Source: Bacteroidota bacterium
GTDB lineage: Bacteria > Bacteroidota > Bacteroidia > Flavobacteriales > Weeksellaceae
Reading direction: 5' to 3'
DNA length: 15,087 nucleotides
Assembly (NCBI GenBank): GCA_023448955.1
Contig: JAEXJU010000252.1
Coordinates: 1 to 15,087, forward strand
Positions 1-6,681 of the stretch are shown one piece after another. The notes below the pieces were generated by a model. It was not told the DNA's origin and searched no databases. It was given only the letters and a program-made list of their open reading frames with translations. The position numbers and the translations under genes were made by a program. Position 1 is the first letter of the stretch, and each line of letters opens with the position of its first letter.

Positions 1-1667
1 AGAGAATTGTCGGATTGATAAACCACTTCCGGATAGTTGGGCGTGTCCAAAAATATGTCTCCCCATTTCTGCGGACGGTCTTTGGTATTCCAGTTAAAAT
101 CTTTGAAAAATCTTTGATCTTTAGAGATCTTACTCATCGGGTAAGTATCTGTGTTAGCGCCGATATTACAATCGACCTGTTCCAGTTTTCGTTCGATAAA
201 ACTGGCAACAATCTCGCCACAAGTGGACAATGCGACACCAATTCTGGTGACTTCTTTAGTCTTCTCATTGGTATCATCGGCATAAGTAATGGCTTGCGCA
301 TTGCCGACGGCTTTTGCAATGTCTATAGCGTTGTCTTTGAGGTAGACAATCATATTCTTGCTTTTGATCTGGTTGAATTCATCTTTCATATTCAGAGAAT
401 CGGCTTTGCTGATGGCGAAGGCATTGCCTAAAACTCTTATTGAATCTGTGATTTCTTTTTCCGGATCGCTGTAAACGCGAATCTCATCGCCAGTCACCTG
501 TTTTGCACCCATCCATAGGATTGGTTTACGCATCATGTGCATCTCGCCATCAGTCTCATTGAAACTAAGCGAGTCGGAACGTCCCTGCATATTAGATTTA
601 AAAATACGGACTTTTCGGAATGCTCTTAGAAAACTTTTCTTTTTGAGCGAGTTGGCAGAATCTTGCCTCTGGAAAGTCAGAAATTTATCTGCCGACATAT
701 AAAGTGAATCCTTTGCGAAAATTTTCACAAAATAGGGTTTATCGGTAATCATCGCAGAATCTTTCTTTTCATAGATCTCTCCATAACCACCTTTTATGTA
801 GCGTTTCTCTCTCGGATCATCCAGCATTACATTTCCAGTTCCTTTTCCGAAACCAGTATTTCTGTTGAAGTACAGTTTGTCACCTGTCAGGATTTTGCCA
901 TTATTGTGTATTCTGGAGTTTTTGTTGAGAAAAGATTCACCAGTTTTCGAGTTATAAGAACCTTGTTCTGTATAAACGTAATTGATTGGTTTTTTTTTGT
1001 CTCTAATAGTCGTAGGACCAAAAAAATCGGAGACACCTGTGTTTTGATTTTGTTTGATGTTATCGCTGACAATGGTATATTTATCTGTTTCAATGTTCGA
1101 ACGTCCTACAAAATCTATCATTTTTGAGTTAAGATTATAGGTCGCTGTTTTAGTGTACATCACACTTCCATCGTTACTGTAAATCGTTCCGCCAGTGTTG
1201 AAATATGCGGTGTTAGGAATTTTATCGTAATAAAGCGTTTCTGTTTTTATGGTCTGCTTTGGATCTGTAAGCACCACATTTTTTCTGGCGATTCCACGTT
1301 GTGTATTACCATCGTATTCCATTTCTGCAGCTGTAATTCTGCTTCCGTCAGCACTTGTGAGGACAACATTGCCAATGGCTTTCAGGAAATTTTCTTTTTG
1401 ATACCAAACCACTTCGTCAGCCGTGAGAACAGAACCTTGCTGCTCGAAAACAACATTGCCTGAAAAAACAGGATTTCCTTCATATTTGTCCGGGCTTACA
1501 CCAAAAGTATCTGAGTGCTTGTGCTGAACTTTTTTACCGGATTGTCCCTGAGGATTTTGATTATTGAAAAAAGGATCCTTTACCAATCCTTGATTTTGAG
1601 CTGGAATATCTTGAGAAAATATTCTGATAAATACCAGAAAGAGAACGGCTAAAAGAGATTTCTTCAT
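1..1667 (-). CDS. OstA/LptA-like LPS-transport protein (3' end beyond window)
   Basis: I translated this frame by hand from the ATG at 1667 to the left edge. It stays open for 555 codons and the stop lies outside the window. The N-terminus is a signal peptide (MKKSLLAVLF, then a hydrophobic stretch ending in IFSQD), so the product is exported. The rest is made of repeated beta-strand units such as 'GNVVFEQQGSVLTADEV' and 'NGKILTGDKLYFN', the pattern of OstA/LptA jelly-roll proteins. In that family such proteins carry LPS across the periplasm. The large Bacteroidota version (OstA-like, several hundred residues) is longer than Enterobacterial LptA, so an exact role as LptA equivalent is inferred. 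Its ATG overlaps the stop of the Fur-family gene by one base (TAATG), which implies translational coupling in a kup-fur-ostA operon. No frameshift was seen. Confidence 0.8.
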   Translation of the reverse strand, partial: MKKSLLAVLFLVFIRIFSQDIPAQNQGLVKDPFFNNQNPQGQSGKKVQHKHSDTFGVSPDKYEGNPVFSGNVVFEQQGSVLTADEVVWYQKENFLKAIGNVVLTSADGSRITAAEMEYDGNTQRGIARKNVVLTDPKQTIKTETLYYDKIPNTAYFNTGGTIYSNDGSVMYTKTATYNLNSKMIDFVGRSNIETDKYTIVSDNIKQNQNTGVSDFFGPTTIRDKKKPINYVYTEQGSYNSKTGESFLNKNSRIHNNGKILTGDKLYFNRNTGFGKGTGNVMLDDPREKRYIKGGYGEIYEKKDSAMITDKPYFVKIFAKDSLYMSADKFLTFQRQDSANSLKKKSFLRAFRKVRIFKSNMQGRSDSLSFNETDGEMHMMRKPILWMGAKQVTGDEIRVYSDPEKEITDSIRVLGNAFAISKADSLNMKDEFNQIKSKNMIVYLKDNAIDIAKAVGNAQAITYADDTNEKTKEVTRIGVALSTCGEIVASFIERKLEQVDCNIGANTDTYPMSKISKDQRFFKDFNWNTKDRPQKWGDIFLDTPNYPEVVYQSDNS

Positions 1668-2146
1668 TAATTTTCAGACTTCTTGTGTCCGTAGAAGTAT
1701 AGTGAGTGGGTATCAATACTTACGCCAAATGCTTTTTCTATAGATTCTTTGATGCCCTGGATTCTTGGATCGCAAAATTCTATGATTTCTTCAATTTCTT
1801 TATCAGAATCAGTTTTATAAATTACCAAATGATCGTGCTGCTTGTCAAAATAAGACTTTTCGTAAGAAGAAGTACTCTGGGTTTTTTCTCCAAACTGATG
1901 TTTTCTAATCAATCCTGCATCAAGAAAAATCTCGATGGTGTTATAAATGGTAGCCTTACTGACGTGGTATTTCTTCTGCATCATCAGAAGGTAAAGATCA
2001 TCTACATTGAAGTGATGCTCCATATTGTAGATCTCTTCCAGAATAGTATATCTTTCGGGTGTATTACGAAATCCTTTATCCTGAAGGTATTGCTTCAGAA
2101 CATCTTTTATTGTGGCAATGTTGAGCTCTTTTTGTTTCGTATCCAT
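1667..2146 (-). CDS. Fur-family metal-responsive transcriptional regulator
   Basis: This 159-residue protein has the Fur layout. The N-terminal winged helix (about residues 15-85) includes 'GFRNTPERYTILEEIY', 'HHFNVDDLY' and 'HVSKATIYNTIEIFLDAGLI'. The dimerisation domain contains Y95-E96, HDH (104-106), E123 and 'HSLYFYGH' (147-154). These histidines and glutamates align with metal ligands of Fur, Zur and PerR, so a metal-dependent repressor is likely. The structural-zinc CxxC motif that usually follows HDH is absent: the segment reads HDHLVIYKTDSDKE and the only cysteine is C125. The metal sensed (Fe, Zn, Mn or peroxide via Fe) cannot be decided from sequence. The gene lies 27 bp after kup and overlaps the OstA-like gene by one base, so it is probably co-transcribed with both. 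Confidence 0.9.
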   Translation of the reverse strand: MDTKQKELNIATIKDVLKQYLQDKGFRNTPERYTILEEIYNMEHHFNVDDLYLLMMQKKYHVSKATIYNTIEIFLDAGLIRKHQFGEKTQSTSSYEKSYFDKQHDHLVIYKTDSDKEIEEIIEFCDPRIQGIKESIEKAFGVSIDTHSLYFYGHKKSEN

Positions 2147-2173
2147 AATACAAAATTAGTCAAATTTTCGGGA

Positions 2174-4153
2174 TTAGTCGTAATGCTTGGTTTCGACTTT
2201 TTCTATCCTTTCAATTTTGATGGTTTGATCCAGAAGTGGAGCAGATTCTACTACAACGTTATGACTAGCAACACCATATGCTGTAAAATCATTACTTCCA
2301 AGTTTTTTAACAAAATTATAGATGCCAAGAATAATCTTGTCTCTAATTGTTAACAGAAAATCATTAATGTAAACATTGTCTATGATAACAAACTTCAGGT
2401 CAGGAGGAATGTTATGCGCTCTGAGTGAAGGGTGAGAACTTCTTGGAGGAATAGTTCCGTCGTCCATCATATCACTAAGGATCTGCTGGAAATAATCATT
2501 TATTCTACGGTCTCTTTTGAAGCCGAGTAAAAAGCTTATTTTATAAATGGTTCCCGGAAGTATTTCTTCTACGTTATATTTGATGCTGTAAGGATCTTCC
2601 TGATTCACAATATTAAGAATAAAGTAATGATCTGCTCTTTTTGGCTGTGCACGAATGATGGAGTAAATGATTTTGGATTCTACTTCATCATCACGTTTTG
2701 CACGGCTGAAAAACGCCAGATTGGTCGCATATTTCGGAATAGTCTCATCCAGTTTCATATCCTTGATTGTGGAAATATATTTTTCGAGCTTCACAAATTT
2801 TATGAAAGTCGTTTTAATAATTCTTCCGTTGTACCAGGCATACATACATATCCCGATAAAGCCTGCAAGTATAACCGACATCCAGCCGCCTTCGAAAAAC
2901 TTGATGATATTAGCACTGAAAAATCCACCTTCAATCAATATGTAAACAATTGCAAAAAGCCCGATCCAGAGTTTGTTCGTTCTTGTTTTCAGGAACCAGA
3001 AGACCAGTAAAATAGTTGTCATCAGCATTGTTACAGTAATAGAAAGTCCATAAGCGGCTTCCATCCTGCCGGATTCTTTAAAATAAATCACAACCACAAA
3101 ACATAATAATAAAATCCCCCAGTTGATTTTCGGGATATACATCTGTCCTTTTATCCCCGAAGGATACTCGATTTCCTGATTGGGCCAAAAGTTAAGAGAC
3201 ATTGCTTCTGAGAACATTGTAAATGCACCAGTGATTACTGCCTGACTGGCAATAATGGCAGCAGCCGTCGCGATGATAACCCCCGGAATAATGAACCACT
3301 CCGGCATAATTCCGAAAAATGGATTCTTGCCACGGAATACTTCGTGATAATTGCTCAGCAACCAGGCGCCTTGTCCGAGATAATTAAGTATAAGCATTGC
3401 TTTCACAAAAACCCAGCTTACACGGATGTTTTTGATACCACAATGCCCAAGATCCGAATATAAGGCTTCTGCTCCCGTTGTACAAAGAAAAACAGCACCC
3501 AGAATGACAATTGCGCTAGGTGAGTTATAAATCAGCTTAACGGCATAATATGGATTGAAAGCTTTCAGAATCATTGGGTGTTCTATTAAGTGAACCAAGC
3601 CAAAGCCTCCTAAAACTAAAAACCACAGGACCATAACAGGACCGAAAAACTTACCTATGAAACTGGTTCCAAACTGCTGAACCACAAAAATAATTACTAA
3701 AATAGATAGTGTAATTGGAACTACAGGCGGTTTATGCGTTACAAGTTCTAATCCTTCTATTGCAGACATCACAGTTAGTGACGGTGTGATGATACTGTCT
3801 GCCACCAAAGCCGCAGCTCCTATTATGGCAATGATGTAAAGCCACTTTTTCTTAAATCTTTTAACAAGAGAATAAAGCGAGAGAATCCCACCTTCACCCT
3901 TGTTATCTGCTTTCAGAGCGATGATGACATATTTGATGGTTGTCTGCAATGTCAGAGTCCAGATGATGCAGGAAAGTGCTCCCTCTATATATTCTTCTGA
4001 GATGATTCCGCCAGCTTTTCCTGCATTGATAATGGCTTTCATCACATAAAGCGGAGATGTTCCGATATCTCCGAAAACGATTCCTAAAGAGACCAAAACG
4101 CCAACCCAGGAAAGTTTTTTGAGGTCAAAATGACCACTGCTATCTTGCGACAT
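2174..4153 (-). CDS. kup: KUP/HAK/KT-family potassium uptake protein
   Basis: This 659-residue membrane protein imports K+, by proton symport in the characterised family members. The family hallmarks are clear: 'GIVFGDIGTSPLYV' at residues 24-37, 'KADNKGEGGILSLYSL' at 81-96, and 'ADSIITPSLTVMSAIEGL' at 118-135. The E. coli Kup equivalent of the last one reads GDGVITP, so here the two glycines around the Asp are Ala and Ser. About twelve hydrophobic segments fill residues 15-450. A cytoplasmic C-terminal domain of roughly 200 residues follows, as expected for bacterial KUP. The start codon at 4153 is preceded by an AT-rich leader and a -7 box. Kup is the first gene of the apparent kup-fur-ostA unit; why K+ uptake should be linked to a Fur-type regulator and LPS transport is not evident. 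Confidence 0.93.
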   Translation of the reverse strand: MSQDSSGHFDLKKLSWVGVLVSLGIVFGDIGTSPLYVMKAIINAGKAGGIISEEYIEGALSCIIWTLTLQTTIKYVIIALKADNKGEGGILSLYSLVKRFKKKWLYIIAIIGAAALVADSIITPSLTVMSAIEGLELVTHKPPVVPITLSILVIIFVVQQFGTSFIGKFFGPVMVLWFLVLGGFGLVHLIEHPMILKAFNPYYAVKLIYNSPSAIVILGAVFLCTTGAEALYSDLGHCGIKNIRVSWVFVKAMLILNYLGQGAWLLSNYHEVFRGKNPFFGIMPEWFIIPGVIIATAAAIIASQAVITGAFTMFSEAMSLNFWPNQEIEYPSGIKGQMYIPKINWGILLLCFVVVIYFKESGRMEAAYGLSITVTMLMTTILLVFWFLKTRTNKLWIGLFAIVYILIEGGFFSANIIKFFEGGWMSVILAGFIGICMYAWYNGRIIKTTFIKFVKLEKYISTIKDMKLDETIPKYATNLAFFSRAKRDDEVESKIIYSIIRAQPKRADHYFILNIVNQEDPYSIKYNVEEILPGTIYKISFLLGFKRDRRINDYFQQILSDMMDDGTIPPRSSHPSLRAHNIPPDLKFVIIDNVYINDFLLTIRDKIILGIYNFVKKLGSNDFTAYGVASHNVVVESAPLLDQTIKIERIEKVETKHYD

Positions 4154-4181
4154 AATTTGTGTTGTCTAGAAAATAATTCTG

Positions 4182-4189
4182 CAAATTTA
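4182..4189 (-). promoter_or_regulatory. Probable -7 box of the kup promoter
   Basis: Read on the minus strand this is TAAATTTG, a full match to the Bacteroidota housekeeping -7 consensus TAnnTTTG. It lies about 29 bp before the kup start codon. I see no convincing TTG-type -33 box at the usual distance, so the call rests on one element. The rest of 4154-4285 is AT-rich and shows no gene. Confidence 0.45.
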
Positions 4190-4285
4190 GATTATTTTAT
4201 ATTCTGAGAAATTTTTTTCAGCAAAATGTAATATTGGAATGCAAGAGATTTTGAAAAAGTGTTGATAATGATTTCTTTACTGAAT

Positions 4286-4615
4286 CTAAATATATCTGAT
4301 GAAACTCCAGAATTTTCTTTTTTTGAGATAATTCAGATTCTGATCATTTGCATAGGATTCTCTTTCGAAACTGATATTGCGGTAAGCAAGCTGCGGATTT
4401 TTGTATTTTAGATATTTTAAATAATATTCTGAAAGATACCAGATGTAGAATGGAATAATCAGTAATTCCAATTGCTGACGGATGTGGATTTTTTCGTGGT
4501 TGATTAATACTTTATTCTGCCTGTCCGATTTTCTTCTCAGCAAAATAAACGGGAACAATGTAATCCCCGAAATTTTAGTATTTTTGAGTAATCTTTGACA
4601 GACGATGATTATCAT
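4286..4615 (-). CDS. Small HExxH-containing protein of unknown function
   Basis: The protein has 109 residues and no named function that I recognise. It carries HEKIH at residues 40-44, a literal HExxH zinc-binding motif. A hydrophobic helix follows at 51-62 ('LLIIPFYIWYLS'), then 'AYRNISFERESYAND' at 77-91, which contains acidic residues (E84, E86) that could supply a third ligand as in gluzincins. Similar short HExxH/FERE proteins occur in Bacteroidota as hypothetical proteins, from memory. It is much shorter than a typical M56 or M48 membrane peptidase, so it may be a minimal membrane-associated zinc protein without protease activity. It lies upstream of kup in the same direction with a 132-bp gap. 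The start at 4615 has no obvious ribosome-binding site, which is common in this phylum. Confidence 0.65.
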   Translation of the reverse strand: MIIIVCQRLLKNTKISGITLFPFILLRRKSDRQNKVLINHEKIHIRQQLELLIIPFYIWYLSEYYLKYLKYKNPQLAYRNISFERESYANDQNLNYLKKRKFWSFIRYI

Positions 4616-4690
4616 TTCTGAGAAGGTAGAGTTTAGAAATTAGATGCTGATGCTCAATTTAATTGGCAAAAGTTGTTTGGAAGACGAATC

Positions 4691-4781
4691 TGCAGCCCGA
4701 CTTGAACGGAGCTCATCCCGAAAAGCATTGGCAAGGGAAAGGCTTTCGGGATAGCGGGAGTGGAAGGCGGAAATAGCTGCC
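4691..4781. repeat. Structured intergenic element (long imperfect hairpin)
   Basis: This GC-richer stretch in an AT-rich spacer can fold on itself in three layers. GCAGC (4692-4696) pairs with GCTGC (4776-4780). CCGACTT (4697-4703) pairs with AAGGCGG (4764-4770) with one A-G mismatch. ATCCCGAAAAGC (4715-4726) pairs with GCTTTCGGGAT (4742-4752) with one bulged A. It resembles intergenic elements I recall from Chryseobacterium and Flavobacterium genomes, but only one copy is in this window, so repeat status is inference. It could be a dispersed element or a structured RNA. It lies upstream of the minus-strand gene at 4286-4615 and of the plus-strand gene at 4841. Confidence 0.6.
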
Positions 4782-4840
4782 ATAAAAATCAAACTTATTA
4801 ATCTATCAAAGATAAAAATTTTGGTACAGTTTTTTAACTT

Positions 4841-5017
4841 ATGAAAGTAAATGACATCAAAGAAAATGAAGACTTTTATTATAACCAGCAAGGTTATAAG
4901 GTTTTTACAGAAAAATTCCATTTGAAACGTGGTTATTGCTGTAAAAGCGGTTGCAAACACTGCCCATACGGTTATGATAAAAAAACGGATACTTTTATAA
5001 AAAAAGCTAAAAATTAA
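4841..5017 (+). CDS. DUF5522 family small cysteine-rich protein
   Basis: This 58-residue gene is easily missed because it is short and lies opposite a longer spurious minus-strand frame. It has the core 'GYKVFTEKFHLKRGYCC' followed by 'KSGCKHCPYGYD', the signature of the DUF5522 family in Bacteroidota. Cysteines 33, 34, 38 and 41 with H40 suggest a small metal-binding site, probably zinc or an iron-sulfur cluster, but no function is established that I know of. The protein is Lys-rich and has no signal peptide, so it is cytoplasmic. Only 15 bp separate it from the downstream DUF4136 lipoprotein gene, so the two are probably co-transcribed and end at the terminator at 5611-5638. Confidence 0.85.
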   Translation: MKVNDIKENEDFYYNQQGYKVFTEKFHLKRGYCCKSGCKHCPYGYDKKTDTFIKKAKN

Positions 5018-5032
5018 CAAAAAATCTATATT

Positions 5033-5566
5033 ATGAAAAAATATATATTCATCCTACTGGCAGCAGTGTCACTCGGACTTACTTCTTGTAGCCCTTTCCA
5101 GGTGAAATCTGATTATTCTGCAACAGCCAATTTTGCCGATTACAAAACATATTTGCTAAGAACAGATGATCTAAAACTGAATGATCTGGACAAAGACAGA
5201 GTTCTGAACGAATTGTCGAAGCAATTACAATCGAAAGCGCTGACATCTGCCCAAAATCCTGATTTGATCGTGAATGTAAAAGCATCTCATAAAAAAGTTC
5301 AGGATGTAACAACTTCTTACAATGCGGGTTTTGGCTGGGGAAGACCTTGGGGCTGGGGCGGCGGCTTTGGAATGGGAAATACCTGGACCAATAATTACAA
5401 CAGCGGAACGATTGTGATTGACATCATTGATTCGAAAACTCAAAAATTGGTTTGGCAAGGAGCAGGAAGCGGAATTTCTGTAGATTCGCCAAAATCTAAA
5501 CAAAAACAAATCCCGCAAGTTGTGGCCGAGATAATGGCTAATTATCCGCCGCAGAAAGGGAAATAG
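5033..5566 (+). CDS. DUF4136 domain lipoprotein
   Basis: This 177-residue exported lipoprotein has a hydrophobic signal peptide ending in the lipobox LTSC, so C19 would be the lipidated first residue. The mature part matches the DUF4136 pattern: an N-terminal 'DYSATANFADYKTYLL' segment, 'NPDLIVNVKASH' at 75-86, and a C-terminal 'GTIVIDIIDSKTQKLVWQG' at 125-143. Between these lies a Gly/Trp-rich stretch (about 99-115, GFGWGRPWGWGGGFGMGN) that varies within the family. DUF4136 proteins are envelope lipoproteins of unknown function. The gene is second in a pair with the DUF5522 gene and converges on the ATP-cone nuclease gene. Confidence 0.9.
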   Translation: MKKYIFILLAAVSLGLTSCSPFQVKSDYSATANFADYKTYLLRTDDLKLNDLDKDRVLNELSKQLQSKALTSAQNPDLIVNVKASHKKVQDVTTSYNAGFGWGRPWGWGGGFGMGNTWTNNYNSGTIVIDIIDSKTQKLVWQGAGSGISVDSPKSKQKQIPQVVAEIMANYPPQKGK

Positions 5567-5610
5567 TTTTGGACTTTCTGATAATAGACTGATAGAATAT
5601 AGACAAGTTA

Positions 5611-5638
5611 AACCGCAGAAAATTCTGCGGTTTTTTTT
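5611..5638 (+). terminator. Rho-independent terminator
   Basis: AACCGCAGA and TCTGCGGTT form a perfect 9-bp stem with a 4-base loop (AAAT), followed by a run of eight T at 5631-5638. It ends the DUF5522-DUF4136 transcript. The stop codon of the convergent minus-strand gene begins inside this T run (5637-5639). On the minus strand only two T follow the stem directly, so termination there would be weaker. Confidence 0.9.
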
Positions 5639-6476
5639 ATTCCGATATTTTGGAGTTCATCAGTTCTCCAGCTTCTTTCAGAACTTCTGATTTCTTTTCT
5701 TGATTAAGTTCTAAAATATTCAATAGATTCTGATTATTGAATAATTCCTTTACCAAAACACATTTTTCTTCCAATAATTTTTGTTTTTCTTTTTCATTTA
5801 AAGTCGTGAGGCAAGTGATGGGATAAAGTGCATTTTGATCTACCAAACTTTTGATATTCTTATCTTTCGGATAATCCCAGGATAATAATCTCAATCCATA
5901 ATATTCTGAAAAAGCTACAGAATCCTTAGTGAAATAAGTATTCGTAATGAGCCAGCCGTCGGTGAATTCGGTTTTGGTTCCGAAAAGGTTGTATTGAATA
6001 TTAGAAATATCTTTGATTCTCGACAAAACATACATTGGCGTTGTGACAGAGATTTTCGTGTCTTCCGCATTCCGGAATTTGCATTCTACCCAATAAGTTT
6101 TATCGTCTTTTTTGGCGATAACATCCGCTTCGTGTGTCACCGAATGTCCTTTTATCAATTGTCCCGTTTCAGTTTTGTAGCCGATGTTCTGGAACACTCG
6201 CGAAATCCATTGCTCAAAATAAAATCCCGCAGGTCCCAATTCCAGCAAAGCTTTTTTCAAACTGTATCTTGCAGCTACAGAATTTGAGATTTTTTTCAGT
6301 TCTTCAAACGCCATTTTGTAAAGTTCACCGGTTGTAATGCCTTCAAAACATTTTGGCAAAACAGTTTCCAAGACTTTTTTCACAGACTGTTCACCAGCTC
6401 CCGAATTCCGAAGTGAGTTTTTCAGTTTCGATACTTCAAATTCTACCGTTTCGCCAGCATTGTTTTTTATTTTCAT
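5637..6476 (-). CDS. ATP-cone / Mrr-like PD-(D/E)xK endonuclease fusion protein
   Basis: This 279-residue protein has three parts. Residues 1 to about 85 form an ATP-cone ('KIKNNAGETVEFEVSKLKNSL', then 'AARYSLKKALLELG'), the nucleotide-sensing fold known from ribonucleotide reductases and NrdR. Residues about 85-185 resemble the Mrr/restriction endonuclease-like fold: 'FEQWISRVFQNIGY', 'HEADVIAKK' (D118) and 'YWVECKFRN' (E131-x-K133) supply a complete D...ExK catalytic set. The C-terminal 'ITCLTTLNEKEKQKLLEEKC' (220-239) looks like a helix-hairpin-helix DNA-binding element. I infer a nuclease gated by ATP or dATP; the biological target (phage DNA, repair) is unknown. No methyltransferase gene sits next to it, so it is not an ordinary type II or type I restriction partner. 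Confidence 0.8.
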   Translation of the reverse strand: MKIKNNAGETVEFEVSKLKNSLRNSGAGEQSVKKVLETVLPKCFEGITTGELYKMAFEELKKISNSVAARYSLKKALLELGPAGFYFEQWISRVFQNIGYKTETGQLIKGHSVTHEADVIAKKDDKTYWVECKFRNAEDTKISVTTPMYVLSRIKDISNIQYNLFGTKTEFTDGWLITNTYFTKDSVAFSEYYGLRLLSWDYPKDKNIKSLVDQNALYPITCLTTLNEKEKQKLLEEKCVLVKELFNNQNLLNILELNQEKKSEVLKEAGELMNSKISE

Positions 6477-6681
6477 AATTGTGTCAATTTTTTATCGCAA
6501 AGGCGCTAGTTTTTTTATTTTAATGATTAATAAAAGTCGCCAAGTTTCCAATGGTAAATTTTATCTAAGATGAAATCTCTGCGACTGCTAAACTCTGAAT
6601 CTAATAAATTTTGTGCCTTTGCGCTAAAATATTTTTCGAATCGAAAGTCTTTTTTCTTTGCTCTTTATTCTTGTGCATTCT
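6477..6681. repeat. Intergenic spacer with nested inverted repeats
   Basis: No gene is seen between the kinase stop and the ATP-cone gene start. CGCAAAGGC at 6496-6504 and its complement GCCTTTGCG at 6615-6623 form the outer arms. AGTCGC at 6535-6540 and GCGACT at 6581-6586 form inner arms. Segments of the 'CGCAAAG' type recur between genes in Chryseobacterium, from memory, so this is probably a dispersed repeat. I found no clear promoter for the ATP-cone gene within it. Confidence 0.5.

Noticed and set aside
15..431. 138-codon plus-strand open frame at the left edge
   Set aside because: It is antisense to the OstA-like gene, which is continuous for 555 codons with a signal peptide and family repeats.
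1706..2353. 215-codon plus-strand open frame
   Set aside because: It is antisense to the Fur-family gene and the 3' end of kup, is rich in Phe and Ile as expected for a shadow frame, and has no recognisable domain.
4807..4814. TATCTTTG on the minus strand as a firm promoter for the HExxH gene
   Set aside because: The -7 match is perfect, but there is no -33 box and it lies almost 200 bp from the start codon, so I mention it only as a possibility with the hairpin element.
4640..5020. 126-codon minus-strand open frame
   Set aside because: It runs across the structured intergenic element and antisense to the conserved DUF5522 gene; its product is a low-complexity hydrophobic start followed by hairpin-encoded residues, with no family resemblance.
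5637..6476. Reading the ATP-cone protein as NrdR or a ribonucleotide reductase fragment
   Set aside because: There is no NrdR zinc ribbon and no reductase domain; the ATP-cone is followed by a complete D...ExK nuclease-like core.
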